Source of the DNA: Altererythrobacter epoxidivorans
GTDB taxonomy: Bacteria > Pseudomonadota > Alphaproteobacteria > Sphingomonadales > Sphingomonadaceae
NCBI RefSeq assembly: GCF_001281485.1
Contig: NZ_CP012669.1
Span: 2,722,257-2,786,256 of the forward strand
DNA: 64,000 bases
Direction: 5' to 3'
The notes below the pieces were generated by a model, which was not told where the DNA came from, did no database searches, and worked only from the letters and a program-made list of their open reading frames with translations. Shown one piece after another: positions 40,884 to 56,250 of this stretch. A program made the translations under genes and the position numbers. Positions within the stretch are counted from its first letter, which is position 1. Each line of letters starts with the position of its first letter.

Positions 40884-40916
40884 AAAGGGCGGCACCCGGA
40901 GGTACCGCCCTTTCTC
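40884..40916. terminator. Bidirectional terminator between cytochrome c gene and rplL
   Basis: AAAGGGCGGCACC, loop CGGA, GGTACCGCCCTTT, with a T run at both ends (CCCTTTCTCTT on plus, CCCTTTTTC on minus). One C-A mismatch in the stem. Confidence 0.85.
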
Positions 40917-40956
40917 TTGAACCAATGGGTTCGAAACGTCGTAGCGACGCGAACTC

Positions 40957-41334
40957 TTACTTGAGTTCGACGGTGCCGCCAGCTGCTTCGATCTTGCCCT
41001 TGATTTCTTCGGCTTCTGCCTTGTTGACGCCTTCCTTGAGGGCCTTCGGCGCGCCTTCGACGAGAGCCTTGGCTTCAGTGAGGCCGAGACCGGTGATGGC
41101 GCGGACTTCCTTGATGACCTGGATCTTCTTGCCACCGTCGCCGGTGAGAATGACGTCGAATTCGTCCTTCTCTTCAGCAGCGGCGCCAGCGTCGCCACCA
41201 CCAGCAGGTGCAGCAACAGCAACAGCAGCGGCGGCGCTAACGCCCCACTCTTCTTCAAGTGCCTTGGCAAGCTCAGCAGCTTCCATGACAGTCAGCTTCG
41301 ACAGTTCTTCAACAAGCTTGGCGATATCAGCCAT
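40957..41334 (-). CDS. rplL: 50S ribosomal protein L7/L12
   Basis: 125 residues: dimerising N-terminal helix pair, an Ala/Gly-rich hinge ([22 protein letters not shown]), and the factor-binding C-terminal domain ([35 protein letters not shown]). Follows rplJ by 81 bp. Unlike the usual rplJL-rpoBC order, the next gene is not rpoB, which lies on the other strand 4 kb away. Confidence 0.98.
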   Translation of the reverse strand: MADIAKLVEELSKLTVMEAAELAKALEEEWGVSAAAAVAVAAPAGGGDAGAAAEEKDEFDVILTGDGGKKIQVIKEVRAITGLGLTEAKALVEGAPKALKEGVNKAEAEEIKGKIEAAGGTVELK

Positions 41335-41415
41335 GATGTTTCACTCCAAATAATAGGCCGGGGTGCCGGAATGGCTCTGCCCCGATGAATATGTGTTCTG
41401 TGCGAGAACCAGCTC

Positions 41416-41931
41416 TTACGCGGCTTCCGTGGCGGCATATGCGCCGAAGACACGAGCGAGCTTGCTTGCGGGTGCGTTGACGAGCTGGACAACCTTGGTT
41501 GCCGGCGCGTTGACGAGGCCCACGATCTTGCCACGCAGCTCGTCGAGGCTCGGCATCGAGGCGAGTGCCTTGACCCCTGCTTCGTCGAGCACGGTCGCTC
41601 CCATGGAACCACCGACGATTTCGAGCTTGTCGTTCGTCTTGGCGAATTCCACTGCCACCTTGGCGGCTGCAACCGGGTCTTCGCTGTATGCGAGGGCGGT
41701 CGGGCCGTTGAGATGGTCGGCGATACCGGCATAATCGGTACCATCGAGAGCGAGCTTGGCGAGACGGTTCTTCGCTACCTTGTAGGACGCACCTGCTTCA
41801 CGCATCTTCGTACGCAATTCGGTCGACTGTGCGACCGAAAGGCCCAGGTTGCGGGTCACGACGACCACGCCAGCCTGGCTGAAGACTTCGTTGAGCTGGG
41901 CGACCGAATCGGCTTTCTGCGAACGATCCAT
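41416..41931 (-). CDS. rplJ: 50S ribosomal protein L10
   Basis: 171 residues from ATG 41931 with GGAG eight bases upstream; an earlier start at 41946 overlaps that site. L10 carries the L7/L12 stalk; typical stretches are [24 protein letters not shown] and the C-terminal helix for L12 dimers. It autoregulates rplJL through the L10 leader found upstream. Confidence 0.97.
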   Translation of the reverse strand: MDRSQKADSVAQLNEVFSQAGVVVVTRNLGLSVAQSTELRTKMREAGASYKVAKNRLAKLALDGTDYAGIADHLNGPTALAYSEDPVAAAKVAVEFAKTNDKLEIVGGSMGATVLDEAGVKALASMPSLDELRGKIVGLVNAPATKVVQLVNAPASKLARVFGAYAATEAA

Positions 41932-42090
41932 GCCATACTCCTTCACTATGACCCCGCCGGATGGCTCCGCCGGGATCGGCTACGTTTGTCCATGCTGCAA
42001 AAAGCAACACGGGCGAGTCCGTTGATGGGGAAGGAGTGCGCCCTATGGCGCGAAACGGCAGGCCTGTGGCCCACCATGAAAATCTCTTTT

Positions 42091-42148
42091 CCCCGTCTAG
42101 GCTGCAAATTAAGAACGGCAAATTCCGCTCAGCAACTGTCTCGGACGG
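42091..42148 (-). promoter_or_regulatory. Ribosomal protein L10 leader
   Basis: Minus-strand transcript about 160-215 nt before rplJ carries the conserved core CCGAGACAGTTGCTGAGCGG and, after a variable stretch, CTTAATTTGC, enclosed by a CCGTC/GACGG stem. This matches the L10-L12 binding leader known from many bacteria. The rest of the 352 bp gap holds a GC hairpin at about 42232-42261 near the end of the lipoprotein gene, and no convincing open frame. Confidence 0.78.
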
Positions 42149-42231
42149 ATGACCTCGGGGGCGAACCCTTCGGTCGGTGCGCGCCTTTGGCTTCAACGAG
42201 GCGCAGAGTCAAGCCGAAACGAAGCAGCCCC

Positions 42232-42267
42232 GCGAACCATGGAAGGTGCGCGGGGCCGCCGTTTTTA
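42232..42267. terminator. GC hairpin downstream of the lipoprotein gene
   Basis: GCCCCGCG and CGCGGGGC, loop about 14 bases. The T run (GTTTTT, ends 42266) follows on the plus strand, opposite to the lipoprotein gene; the minus-strand side has only TTCGTTTC. Orientation is thus uncertain. Confidence 0.4.
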
Positions 42268-42283
42268 GTGTCTGCTAATACGA

Positions 42284-42559
42284 TCAGATGCCGTCAGCAG
42301 TGTCTTCAAGCTTCTCGGCCTTCTGCTCGAGAGCGGCAGCATCGGCTTCTGCGGCAGCTTCACCGGCTTCGGTGGTCGCCGCGTCGGCCTTTTCTTCTGC
42401 AAGATCGGCCTGCGCTTCTGCGACGCCAGCTTCAGCGTCCATCACTTCTGCCTGCGCTTCGGCGATGTCGTCTGCGTTTTCTGCAGCTTCTTCGGCCGGG
42501 CTGTCGCAAGCGGACAGTGCGAAGGCGAGCGATGCAGCAACGAGTACGAGCTTCTTCAT
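42284..42559 (-). CDS. Small Ala/Glu-rich lipoprotein, second copy of this type
   Basis: 91 residues from ATG 42559 with AGGGGA seven bases upstream. MKKLVLVAASLAFALSAC is a lipoprotein signal (Cys18). The rest is Ala/Glu/Asp-rich with heptad-like spacing (EEAAENADDIAEAQAEVMDA style), a likely coiled coil. It resembles the product of 33074-33325 in architecture, not necessarily by descent. Envelope spacer or Lpp-like role is speculation. Confidence 0.75.
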   Translation of the reverse strand: MKKLVLVAASLAFALSACDSPAEEAAENADDIAEAQAEVMDAEAGVAEAQADLAEEKADAATTEAGEAAAEADAAALEQKAEKLEDTADGI

Positions 42560-42677
42560 TTCAATTCCCCTGTATTGTTCGACCCCGATTTTCAGGTCGA
42601 TGATAAACACGCAGCAAGCGATCGGGTTCCTGACCTGCGCGATTGTCTGATCGCCAGCCGCCTGCCATCACCACCGC

Positions 42678-43133
42678 ATGGACACGACGCGCTTCACGAT
42701 CGAACACCGCATTCCTCCGGTCGAGGATTATCTCCGCCTTCGTGAAGTGGCGGGGCTGACCCCGCGCGATCGCGCAAGTGCAGAGGCGGGACTGCCCAAC
42801 AGTTCTGTCGCTGTCGTCGTGACGGAAGGACAGGGGATCGTCGGCATGGGAAGGGTCATTGGTGACGGTGCCCTGTTCTTCCAGGTGGTCGATATCGCAG
42901 TCGAGCCACGGCTCCACGGCCAGGGGCTGGGAAAGGCGATAATGGCCGCCCTGAAGGAGCGGCTGGCCGGGATCGTGCCGGGAAGTGCCTATGTCAGCCT
43001 GATTGCGGACGGAGAGGCCCACCGCCTCTATGCCCAATACGGCTTCGAGGAGGTGGGTCCTGCGTCGCGCGGAATGGCAATGTGGCTCGAGCGGTCAGGT
43101 GAGTATGCGCCTCAGCCGAGGAAAGCGGAGTAG
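42678..43133 (+). CDS. GNAT-family N-acetyltransferase
   Basis: 151 residues. Acetyl-CoA-binding segment VVDIAVEPRLHGQGLGKAIMAAL near 70-92 is the GNAT motif A, followed by the YAQYGFEEVGP motif B end typical of single-domain GNATs. Substrate unknown. The 3' end overlaps the convergent CPBP gene by 22 bases. Confidence 0.87.
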   Translation: MDTTRFTIEHRIPPVEDYLRLREVAGLTPRDRASAEAGLPNSSVAVVVTEGQGIVGMGRVIGDGALFFQVVDIAVEPRLHGQGLGKAIMAALKERLAGIVPGSAYVSLIADGEAHRLYAQYGFEEVGPASRGMAMWLERSGEYAPQPRKAE

Positions 43134-43732
43134 GCGATCGCGTTTCCGGCGCCATGCATCAGCCAGCCTGGTGCGATCGACCCGCCACCATAGCGTTCGT
43201 TTGCCCATGCCATCAGCCAGCCAGCTGCGGCCGGAACGCCGAACACCAGGAACACCAGTGCGATTGTCGCAGGGGGTGCTTCCGGGGAAGCAAACAGCGC
43301 CAGGTGGATGACGCCGAACAGCGTTGCCTGCACCGCATTGCCGACCTTGAAGCCGAGCTTCGTGATGAGCCGCCGGGCGATCAACCCGCGAAAGAATATC
43401 TCTTCCGTCAGCCCTGTCTTGATGAAAGCAACCACCAGGATGGTCGCATAGGTCGCCGGCGATCCTCCGCTGCGAGCAAAATTCCCTCCTACCGTTCCTT
43501 CTGCTGTTGCAAGCTCGGCCAGCGGGCCGACCAGAAACAGGGGCGCAGTGATGGCCACCACTGCCACTGTCAGTAGAAGGGAGGGGACGAGCCAGCCCTT
43601 CGCGGGTTTCACCAGGCCGAGCCATTCCCGAAACGGCGAGTGCCGCCGGGCGAAGATCGCCCAGGCGGCAGCGGAAATCGCCATGACCAGCAGCAACTGC
43701 ACAAGCGCATTGACGATTTCCTGCGTGAGCAT
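43112..43732 (-). CDS. CPBP-family intramembrane glutamic/metallo-protease
   Basis: 206 residues from ATG 43732, whose first base is the last base of the upstream HTH stop (TGATG); a GTG one codon earlier is equally possible. About six membrane spans. The three CPBP motifs are complete, numbering from the GTG: EEIFFRG with Glu111, Glu112 and Arg116; FGVIH with His144; and HGAGN with His194 and Asn198. CPBP (Abi) proteins include CAAX-prenyl proteases and bacteriocin self-immunity or peptide-processing proteins. Last gene of a cassette with HTH, DUF2975 and a tiny peptide gene. Confidence 0.88.
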   Translation of the reverse strand: MLTQEIVNALVQLLLVMAISAAAWAIFARRHSPFREWLGLVKPAKGWLVPSLLLTVAVVAITAPLFLVGPLAELATAEGTVGGNFARSGGSPATYATILVVAFIKTGLTEEIFFRGLIARRLITKLGFKVGNAVQATLFGVIHLALFASPEAPPATIALVFLVFGVPAAAGWLMAWANERYGGGSIAPGWLMHGAGNAIAYSAFLG

Positions 43733-43935
43733 CACGCGGCCTTCTCGTCATAGGCGAGCAGGTCGCCCGGCTGGCACTCGAGTTCGCGGCAGATCGCCTC
43801 GAGCGTGGAGAACCGGATTGCCTTGGCCTTGCCGGTCTTGAGGATCGACAGGTTGGCGAGGGTGAGGCCGACACGTTCCGCCAGTTCGGTCAGGGTCATG
43901 CGGCGGGCATGGAGCAGGTCGTCTAGTTTGACCAT
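43732..43935 (-). CDS. YozG-type HTH transcriptional regulator
   Basis: 67 residues from ATG 43935, preferred because GAAGGAA lies about ten bases upstream; starts at 43962/43965 overlap the DUF2975 stop. Nearly the whole protein is a Cro/CI-type helix-turn-helix (MTLTELAERVGLTLANLSILKTGKAKAIRFSTLEAICRELECQPGDLLAY). This subgroup is normally found beside DUF2975 membrane proteins. Probably autoregulates the cassette from the AT-rich promoter at 44.7 kb. Confidence 0.9.
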   Translation of the reverse strand: MVKLDDLLHARRMTLTELAERVGLTLANLSILKTGKAKAIRFSTLEAICRELECQPGDLLAYDEKAA

Positions 43936-43961
43936 GATCTTGGTTCCTTCTTCTGCTGGCA

Positions 43962-44489
43962 TCACACGGTCCCTTCGAGGTCGGCGCGCATTTCGGTTCC
44001 CTTGCGGAACACCCGGGCGAGGACGAAGAGCGTCAGGATGAGGACGATACCGCCTCCATCGAAGCCGACGTCGATCTGGGCCGTGTCTTCTCCAGCGAGC
44101 TTGGTGATATAGGCACCGAGCGCGGTGACGGGGATCGAGGCCAGCGTGATCGTCAGCATGATCCAGGCCATCGCGTTCAGGCGGTCGGCATTGGCGGGCA
44201 CGAAGGGATCGCCTTCACCCACGCTCTGCGCAATGTGCAGCATGTGCCGGAAGAAGCGGAAGCCGAGGTAGATCAGCCCTGCAACGACGACGAGCAGGAC
44301 GATGATCAGCCAGTAGGTAGCTGGCGGTGCGCCGGCTTCGGCGATCTGGGACATGGCTTTCTGGTAGAAGACCAACAGTGCCGGTGCGGCGATGGCAACT
44401 GCGATACCGCCCACGGCCATGACGCCCATCATGAAGTAGATGATGCCCTTGGCAATCGCGAGCAGCGGGTCGGATTTGATCGTATTCAT
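43962..44489 (-). CDS. DUF2975 membrane protein
   Basis: 175 residues with four membrane spans (about 17-38, 60-80, 108-130 and 148-163) and a conserved-looking cytosolic piece RHMLHIAQSVGEGDPFVPANADRLNAMAW after span two. DUF2975 proteins pair with YozG-type HTH regulators; the biochemical role is unknown. Second gene of the cassette: 26 bp after the 43-residue ORF, and overlapping or abutting the HTH gene. Confidence 0.87.
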   Translation of the reverse strand: MNTIKSDPLLAIAKGIIYFMMGVMAVGGIAVAIAAPALLVFYQKAMSQIAEAGAPPATYWLIIVLLVVVAGLIYLGFRFFRHMLHIAQSVGEGDPFVPANADRLNAMAWIMLTITLASIPVTALGAYITKLAGEDTAQIDVGFDGGGIVLILTLFVLARVFRKGTEMRADLEGTV

Positions 44490-44515
44490 GACGAACCCTT
44501 TCTCTGGTTGGAATG

Positions 44516-44647
44516 TCAGGCTGCGACAGGCGCGGAGACGACCGAAGCCTGGGCCGGCGGTACCGTCACGACGGCCTGCATCGAGACGATGGTGATGAGG
44601 AACGCGGCCAGCATGGCAGCGATCGAGCGGGATGGTGATTGCGTCAT
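44516..44647 (-). CDS. 43-residue single-span peptide, first gene of the DUF2975 cassette
   Basis: ATG 44647 to TGA 44516. Strong AAGGAG eight bases before the ATG and a canonical promoter directly upstream, which makes it a likely real gene. The peptide begins MTQSPSRSIAAMLAAFLITI, has one hydrophobic span (about 9-34) with basic residue Arg7 in front, and an Ala/Val/Pro-rich tail ending APVAA. It could be a signal peptide with a short secreted remnant (cut near PAQA-S, leaving about nine residues) or a small membrane peptide. Not recognised. Confidence 0.68.
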   Translation of the reverse strand: MTQSPSRSIAAMLAAFLITIVSMQAVVTVPPAQASVVSAPVAA

Positions 44648-44752
44648 TTATCGAACTCCTTGATCTTCAATATCGATAATCAATAAGTGCGATTCGCCAT
44701 ATTGTCAATCAATAATATCGAAAAACAATATATGCCATATCGAAATGCAGAA
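44648..44752. promoter_or_regulatory. AT-rich operator island with TATCGA repeats
   Basis: About 100 bp of clearly AT-rich DNA in a GC-rich region. TATCGA occurs at about 44649, 44671, 44717 and 44738; TCAATAA occurs twice, and TATCGATA is a perfect palindrome overlapping the promoter -10 side. Probable operator(s) for the cassette HTH regulator. Confidence 0.5.
44680..44708 (-). promoter_or_regulatory. Canonical promoter of the DUF2975 cassette
   Basis: Minus strand TTGACA, 17 bases, TATTGA. The perfect -35 and consensus spacing lie about 30-60 bp before the 43-residue ORF, with its ribosome site in between. Confidence 0.75.
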
Positions 44753-44800
44753 ATAACGCGCTTCTGCGGGTTGCGAGCGTGTTTCCGCGCCTGCGAACGG

Positions 44801-44829
44801 TTGACGGTTCGGGACTCAAATCCTACATG
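44801..44829 (+). promoter_or_regulatory. Candidate promoter in the rpoB leader region
   Basis: TTGACG, 17 bases, TACATG. If used, the transcript starts near 44836 and runs through a hairpin-terminator at 44933-44974 into rpoB. Confidence 0.35.
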
Positions 44830-44932
44830 CACGTCCAACCGCACGCTTCGAGCAAGACCGATTCATGCGCGGGTTTCGGTCAAGGAATGGAATCGGCGGG
44901 CTCCATAATCGCGACGCAAGTCCAGAGCTGCA

Positions 44933-44974
44933 GCAGCGCACCGGGTTCGGTGCGTCCATCGCTGCGGCCTTTTT
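44933..44974 (+). terminator. Hairpin and T run in the rpoB leader (terminator or attenuator)
   Basis: GCAGCG pairs with CGCTGC; inside it CGCACC pairs with GGTGCG around GGGTTC (alternatives compete). GGCC and then TTTTT (44970-44974) follow. About 100 bp before rpoB, with only small open frames upstream. A perfect 10-base palindrome TCACGCGTGA lies at 44996-45005. Confidence 0.5.
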
Positions 44975-45071
44975 GCGTCCCGTGATCCGGAGCCTTCACG
45001 CGTGACCGATTAAGAGTTCACGGACGCCCGGCTGCCCGGCCGCGGCATTATTGAAAGAGGCTACATCCTCC

Positions 45072-49253
<4,182 letters not shown>

Positions 49254-49319
49254 GGGGAGCGGACCTCACGGTCCCTCCCGCTCCGCCCGCAAGATTTCAC
49301 CCGTAAGGGAATACGAAAA

Positions 49320-53612
<4,293 letters not shown>

Positions 53613-53646
53613 TCACCTCCGGTTCATCGTAACCGACTGAAAATAA

Positions 53647-53680
53647 GGGCTCCGGCAACATCTGTTGTCGGGGCCCTTTT
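53647..53680 (+). terminator. Rho-independent terminator of rpoBC
   Basis: GGGCTCCGGCAACA, loop TC, TGTTGTCGGGGCCC (14 pairs including two G-T), then TTTT at 53677-53680. Confidence 0.88.
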
Positions 53681-53697
53681 CATTCGGGAGAGCAGCT

Positions 53698-54495
53698 TTG
53701 GCCCTGTTCAGATACGTCATGACTGTCGCGGCTGGCGCGACCCTGATCGCCTGCAGTCCTTCGCCGGGGAGCGGCACAGCACAGGAAGATACCCCTGACG
53801 AGGCAGCCCGGTCGATCGAAGGGACCTATGTGGTCACCTTCGCGAACGGAGAAAAACCGCTCATCAACATCGCGGGGCACGAGCCGACGCTGACCATCAC
53901 CGGGGATCGCATTCATCTCCAGTCGCAATGCATCTACGACGACTGGTCCTACCGCCTCGACGGCGAGGCGATCCGTACGGGCGAGTGGGATTACAAGGGC
54001 GACAGGGCCATGTGCGCGCGCAGCTTCGCGATCGGCGAACTCGCGATCATCAAGGCCATCGACGCGGCGGAGACAGTGCGGTTCGTGCCGCACGGGCTGT
54101 GGCTGTCGGGTGAAGGCGGAACGATCCAGATGCGTTTCGTGCCGAGCGCCGAAGAAATCGCGTCACGCGCAGTCGACCTGACGGGCGAATGGCGGGTTGC
54201 GGGCATCGACGGGAAGCCGCTCGAAACCTCTTATGGCATTGCCCTGAGTGCGGACTTTTACGGCATCTGGTGGGAGCCCGGCTGCGCGGGGCAGGGGGTC
54301 TCCTACACCATTACGGGAAACGCCTTCGATGCGCCGCCCCCGCAAAAGCCCGGAATGGTCTGCGACATCGGCTATCCGCCGGAACTCGGGCAAATCTGGG
54401 CGGCACTCTCTGCCGCAGACACGATCGAACGGACGCCTGAAAACGGGGTCCTGATCTCAGGCGACGGGCGCAGCGTGCTGCTTTTCTCCCAATAG
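53698..54495 (+). CDS. Lipoprotein of unknown function, META/HslJ-like repeats possible
   Basis: 265 residues from TTG 53698, chosen because GGAGA precedes it and it supplies the basic n-region (LALFRYVMTVAAGATLIAC, lipobox LIAC). Starting at ATG 53719 would remove the Arg; an upstream TTG lies inside the terminator. The mature protein shows two similar beta-rich halves, each with a Gly-x-Trp/Tyr segment and a GDG or GEG turn (IEGTYVVTFANGEKP and LTGEWRVAGIDGKPL), like META/DUF306 lipoproteins. Four Cys are present. Function unknown. Confidence 0.65.
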   Translation: MALFRYVMTVAAGATLIACSPSPGSGTAQEDTPDEAARSIEGTYVVTFANGEKPLINIAGHEPTLTITGDRIHLQSQCIYDDWSYRLDGEAIRTGEWDYKGDRAMCARSFAIGELAIIKAIDAAETVRFVPHGLWLSGEGGTIQMRFVPSAEEIASRAVDLTGEWRVAGIDGKPLETSYGIALSADFYGIWWEPGCAGQGVSYTITGNAFDAPPPQKPGMVCDIGYPPELGQIWAALSAADTIERTPENGVLISGDGRSVLLFSQ

Positions 54496-54522
54496 AGCGG
54501 AACTGTGCTTCTGCAAATGCTA

Positions 54523-54539
54523 TTGCGAGGCATTCGCAA
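54523..54539. promoter_or_regulatory. Fur-box-like palindrome
   Basis: TTGCGA-GGCAT-TCGCAA, a perfect 6-base inverted repeat. Its TGCGAGGCATTCGCA core fits much of the Fur half-site pattern TGANAAT-N-ATTNTCA. It lies about 40-55 bp before the next gene. Confidence 0.4.
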
Positions 54540-54577
54540 GTAAGTTAAGCCCTGCCATCTGGTCATTCGGAGGAACC

Positions 54578-55021
54578 ATGATGAAAGGCAGCCGCACCCC
54601 CGCAACACGGGCGCAGGAATGGGTCGAGGCACTGGCAAGACCGGCGGCAATCACGGCGCTCCAACCGGTCGCCGCGCGCTTTATCTACTCACTACGCCTC
54701 GTCGCCACCTACCAGCGGGCACGGCGTGATCCGGCCCCCGAGCTTGCCCAGCGCCTCGGCCAGTTCACCATCGCGATAAAGTCGCTGCAATTGCTCGACA
54801 CCATCGGCCATGCCTGGCCCGATCCGGTGAACGTGCGTCGCTTTTGCTGCTGTCATCTCAGCCATGACGAGCTGACCCTGGGCCGCATGATGGAGGCTGC
54901 GTGGCGGGGTGACGAAGAAGGCTTTGCCCGCCAGGTCGACGGGCTTGTCCGTTCCGAACGCATCGACAGGATCTGGAACGATGCTGTCGCGCTGGTCATG
55001 GCCGAAGCCGAATACAGCTGA
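54578..55021 (+). CDS. Hypothetical protein with CCCH motif
   Basis: 147 residues, not recognised. Start ATG 54578 or 54581; GGAGGA lies upstream. All-helical by composition, with three successive Cys then His in RFCCCHLSHDELTLGRMMEAA near 88-108 that could bind a metal or be structural. No signal peptide or membrane span. The palindrome upstream suggests regulated expression, perhaps by iron. Confidence 0.68.
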   Translation: MMKGSRTPATRAQEWVEALARPAAITALQPVAARFIYSLRLVATYQRARRDPAPELAQRLGQFTIAIKSLQLLDTIGHAWPDPVNVRRFCCCHLSHDELTLGRMMEAAWRGDEEGFARQVDGLVRSERIDRIWNDAVALVMAEAEYS

Positions 55022-55036
55022 AGATACGAAACCGGA

Positions 55037-56167
55037 TCAGGCGTAGGCGAGGCGCTCCAGCGCGCCGAAAGCTTCCAATGCGCCCGGATCACCGAACGGG
55101 GCCATCTGCGAAATGAACACGCCGGCAACGCCCTCAGTCGGATCGATCCAGTAATAGGAATTGAAGATCCCGGCCCAGGCGAGGCTGCCCGGCGAACGCC
55201 CGTTCGGCCCCCGCTCAGGATTGATCAGGAAGCCTAGCCCCCAGCCGGTGTGCTGGTCGGGGAAGTTGTCGAACGGCGGTGCAAGGTCGGGCATTGCCGA
55301 ACCCATGAAGCCTGCGCGAAGATCGCCGATCTGGTTGCGGCTCATTTCGGCGACCGATTGCTCCGACAGGATGCGCGCACCGTCGAGCTCCCCGCCTCGC
55401 AGGATCGCACGAAGGAATTTGGCGTAGTCGGGCGCGGTCGAAGTGAGCCCGCCGCCGCCGCTGTCGAACTCCCCGCCGCCGAGGAACATCTGCTGGGTTG
55501 CAAAACCGCCCTTGCCGTCACGGCGATGGATGCTCGCGCCATCGGGATGGGGCTGGTCCAGGAAGGCGGTGTCCATCATGCCGAGCGGCTCGAAGACGTT
55601 TGCGCGCAGGTAGTCGCGCAGCTTCATCCCGCTCGCAGCCTCCATCGCAAGGCCCGTCCAGTCGGTTGCGACGCTATATTCCCAACGTTCACCCGGCTCG
55701 AACATCAGCGGCATCTCGATGCTCGATTTCGAGCCCGGAACCGGCGGGCCGGCATGCGCGAAATATTTGAGCAGGTCGGCATGGACGAAGAAATAGCCGA
55801 GGCCGGCGGTATGGGTCAGCAGGTGGCGCAGGGTGATGTCCTTCGTCGCCGGACGCAGGACCGGTTTTCCGCTGTCATCAAACCCTTCCAGCAGTTGCGG
55901 ATTGGCGAGTTCGGGCAGGACGTTGCCGATCGGTGCGTCGAGCTCCAGCTTGCCTTGCTCGACAAGTTGCATCGCTCCGACCGACACCAGCGCCTTCGTC
56001 ATCGAAGCGATCTGGCACGGCGTGTCGAGAGCCATTGGTTCGTTCGTGACCGCGTTCCGCTCTCCCGAGGCGTGGGCATAGCGGACCCCATCCCGGTCGA
56101 CGATCATCGCGCTCATCCCGGGCAGGTCCACATTGGCCAGTGTCTCTCGAAAAGCAGTATCGTCCAT
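55037..56167 (-). CDS. Class C beta-lactamase-family serine hydrolase (esterase type)
   Basis: 376 residues, no signal peptide, so probably cytoplasmic. Nucleophile Ser55 with Lys58 (SMTK) and the Tyr motif Y164-S-V, where true class C enzymes have Y-x-N. LTHTAGLGY and GWGLGF segments match family VIII carboxylesterases and related hydrolases. More likely an esterase than a lactamase; substrate unknown. Diverges from gltX. Confidence 0.87.
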   Translation of the reverse strand: MDDTAFRETLANVDLPGMSAMIVDRDGVRYAHASGERNAVTNEPMALDTPCQIASMTKALVSVGAMQLVEQGKLELDAPIGNVLPELANPQLLEGFDDSGKPVLRPATKDITLRHLLTHTAGLGYFFVHADLLKYFAHAGPPVPGSKSSIEMPLMFEPGERWEYSVATDWTGLAMEAASGMKLRDYLRANVFEPLGMMDTAFLDQPHPDGASIHRRDGKGGFATQQMFLGGGEFDSGGGGLTSTAPDYAKFLRAILRGGELDGARILSEQSVAEMSRNQIGDLRAGFMGSAMPDLAPPFDNFPDQHTGWGLGFLINPERGPNGRSPGSLAWAGIFNSYYWIDPTEGVAGVFISQMAPFGDPGALEAFGALERLAYA

Positions 56168-56250
56168 AACCCGTCAATCTCCCTTCGGGGCGGTGGGTCG
56201 CCCTCGTTTGGCGCTAGGACTGCGCGCAAAATCCCGCTAGCGCAACCGCC

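Noticed and set aside
44807..44823. tRNA T-arm-like GGTTCGGGACTCAAATCC
   Set aside because: No acceptor stem, D-arm or anticodon arm can be paired around it.
44687..44908. 73-codon plus-strand frame before rpoB
   Set aside because: No ribosome site, starts in the AT-rich operator island, and the composition is not protein-like.
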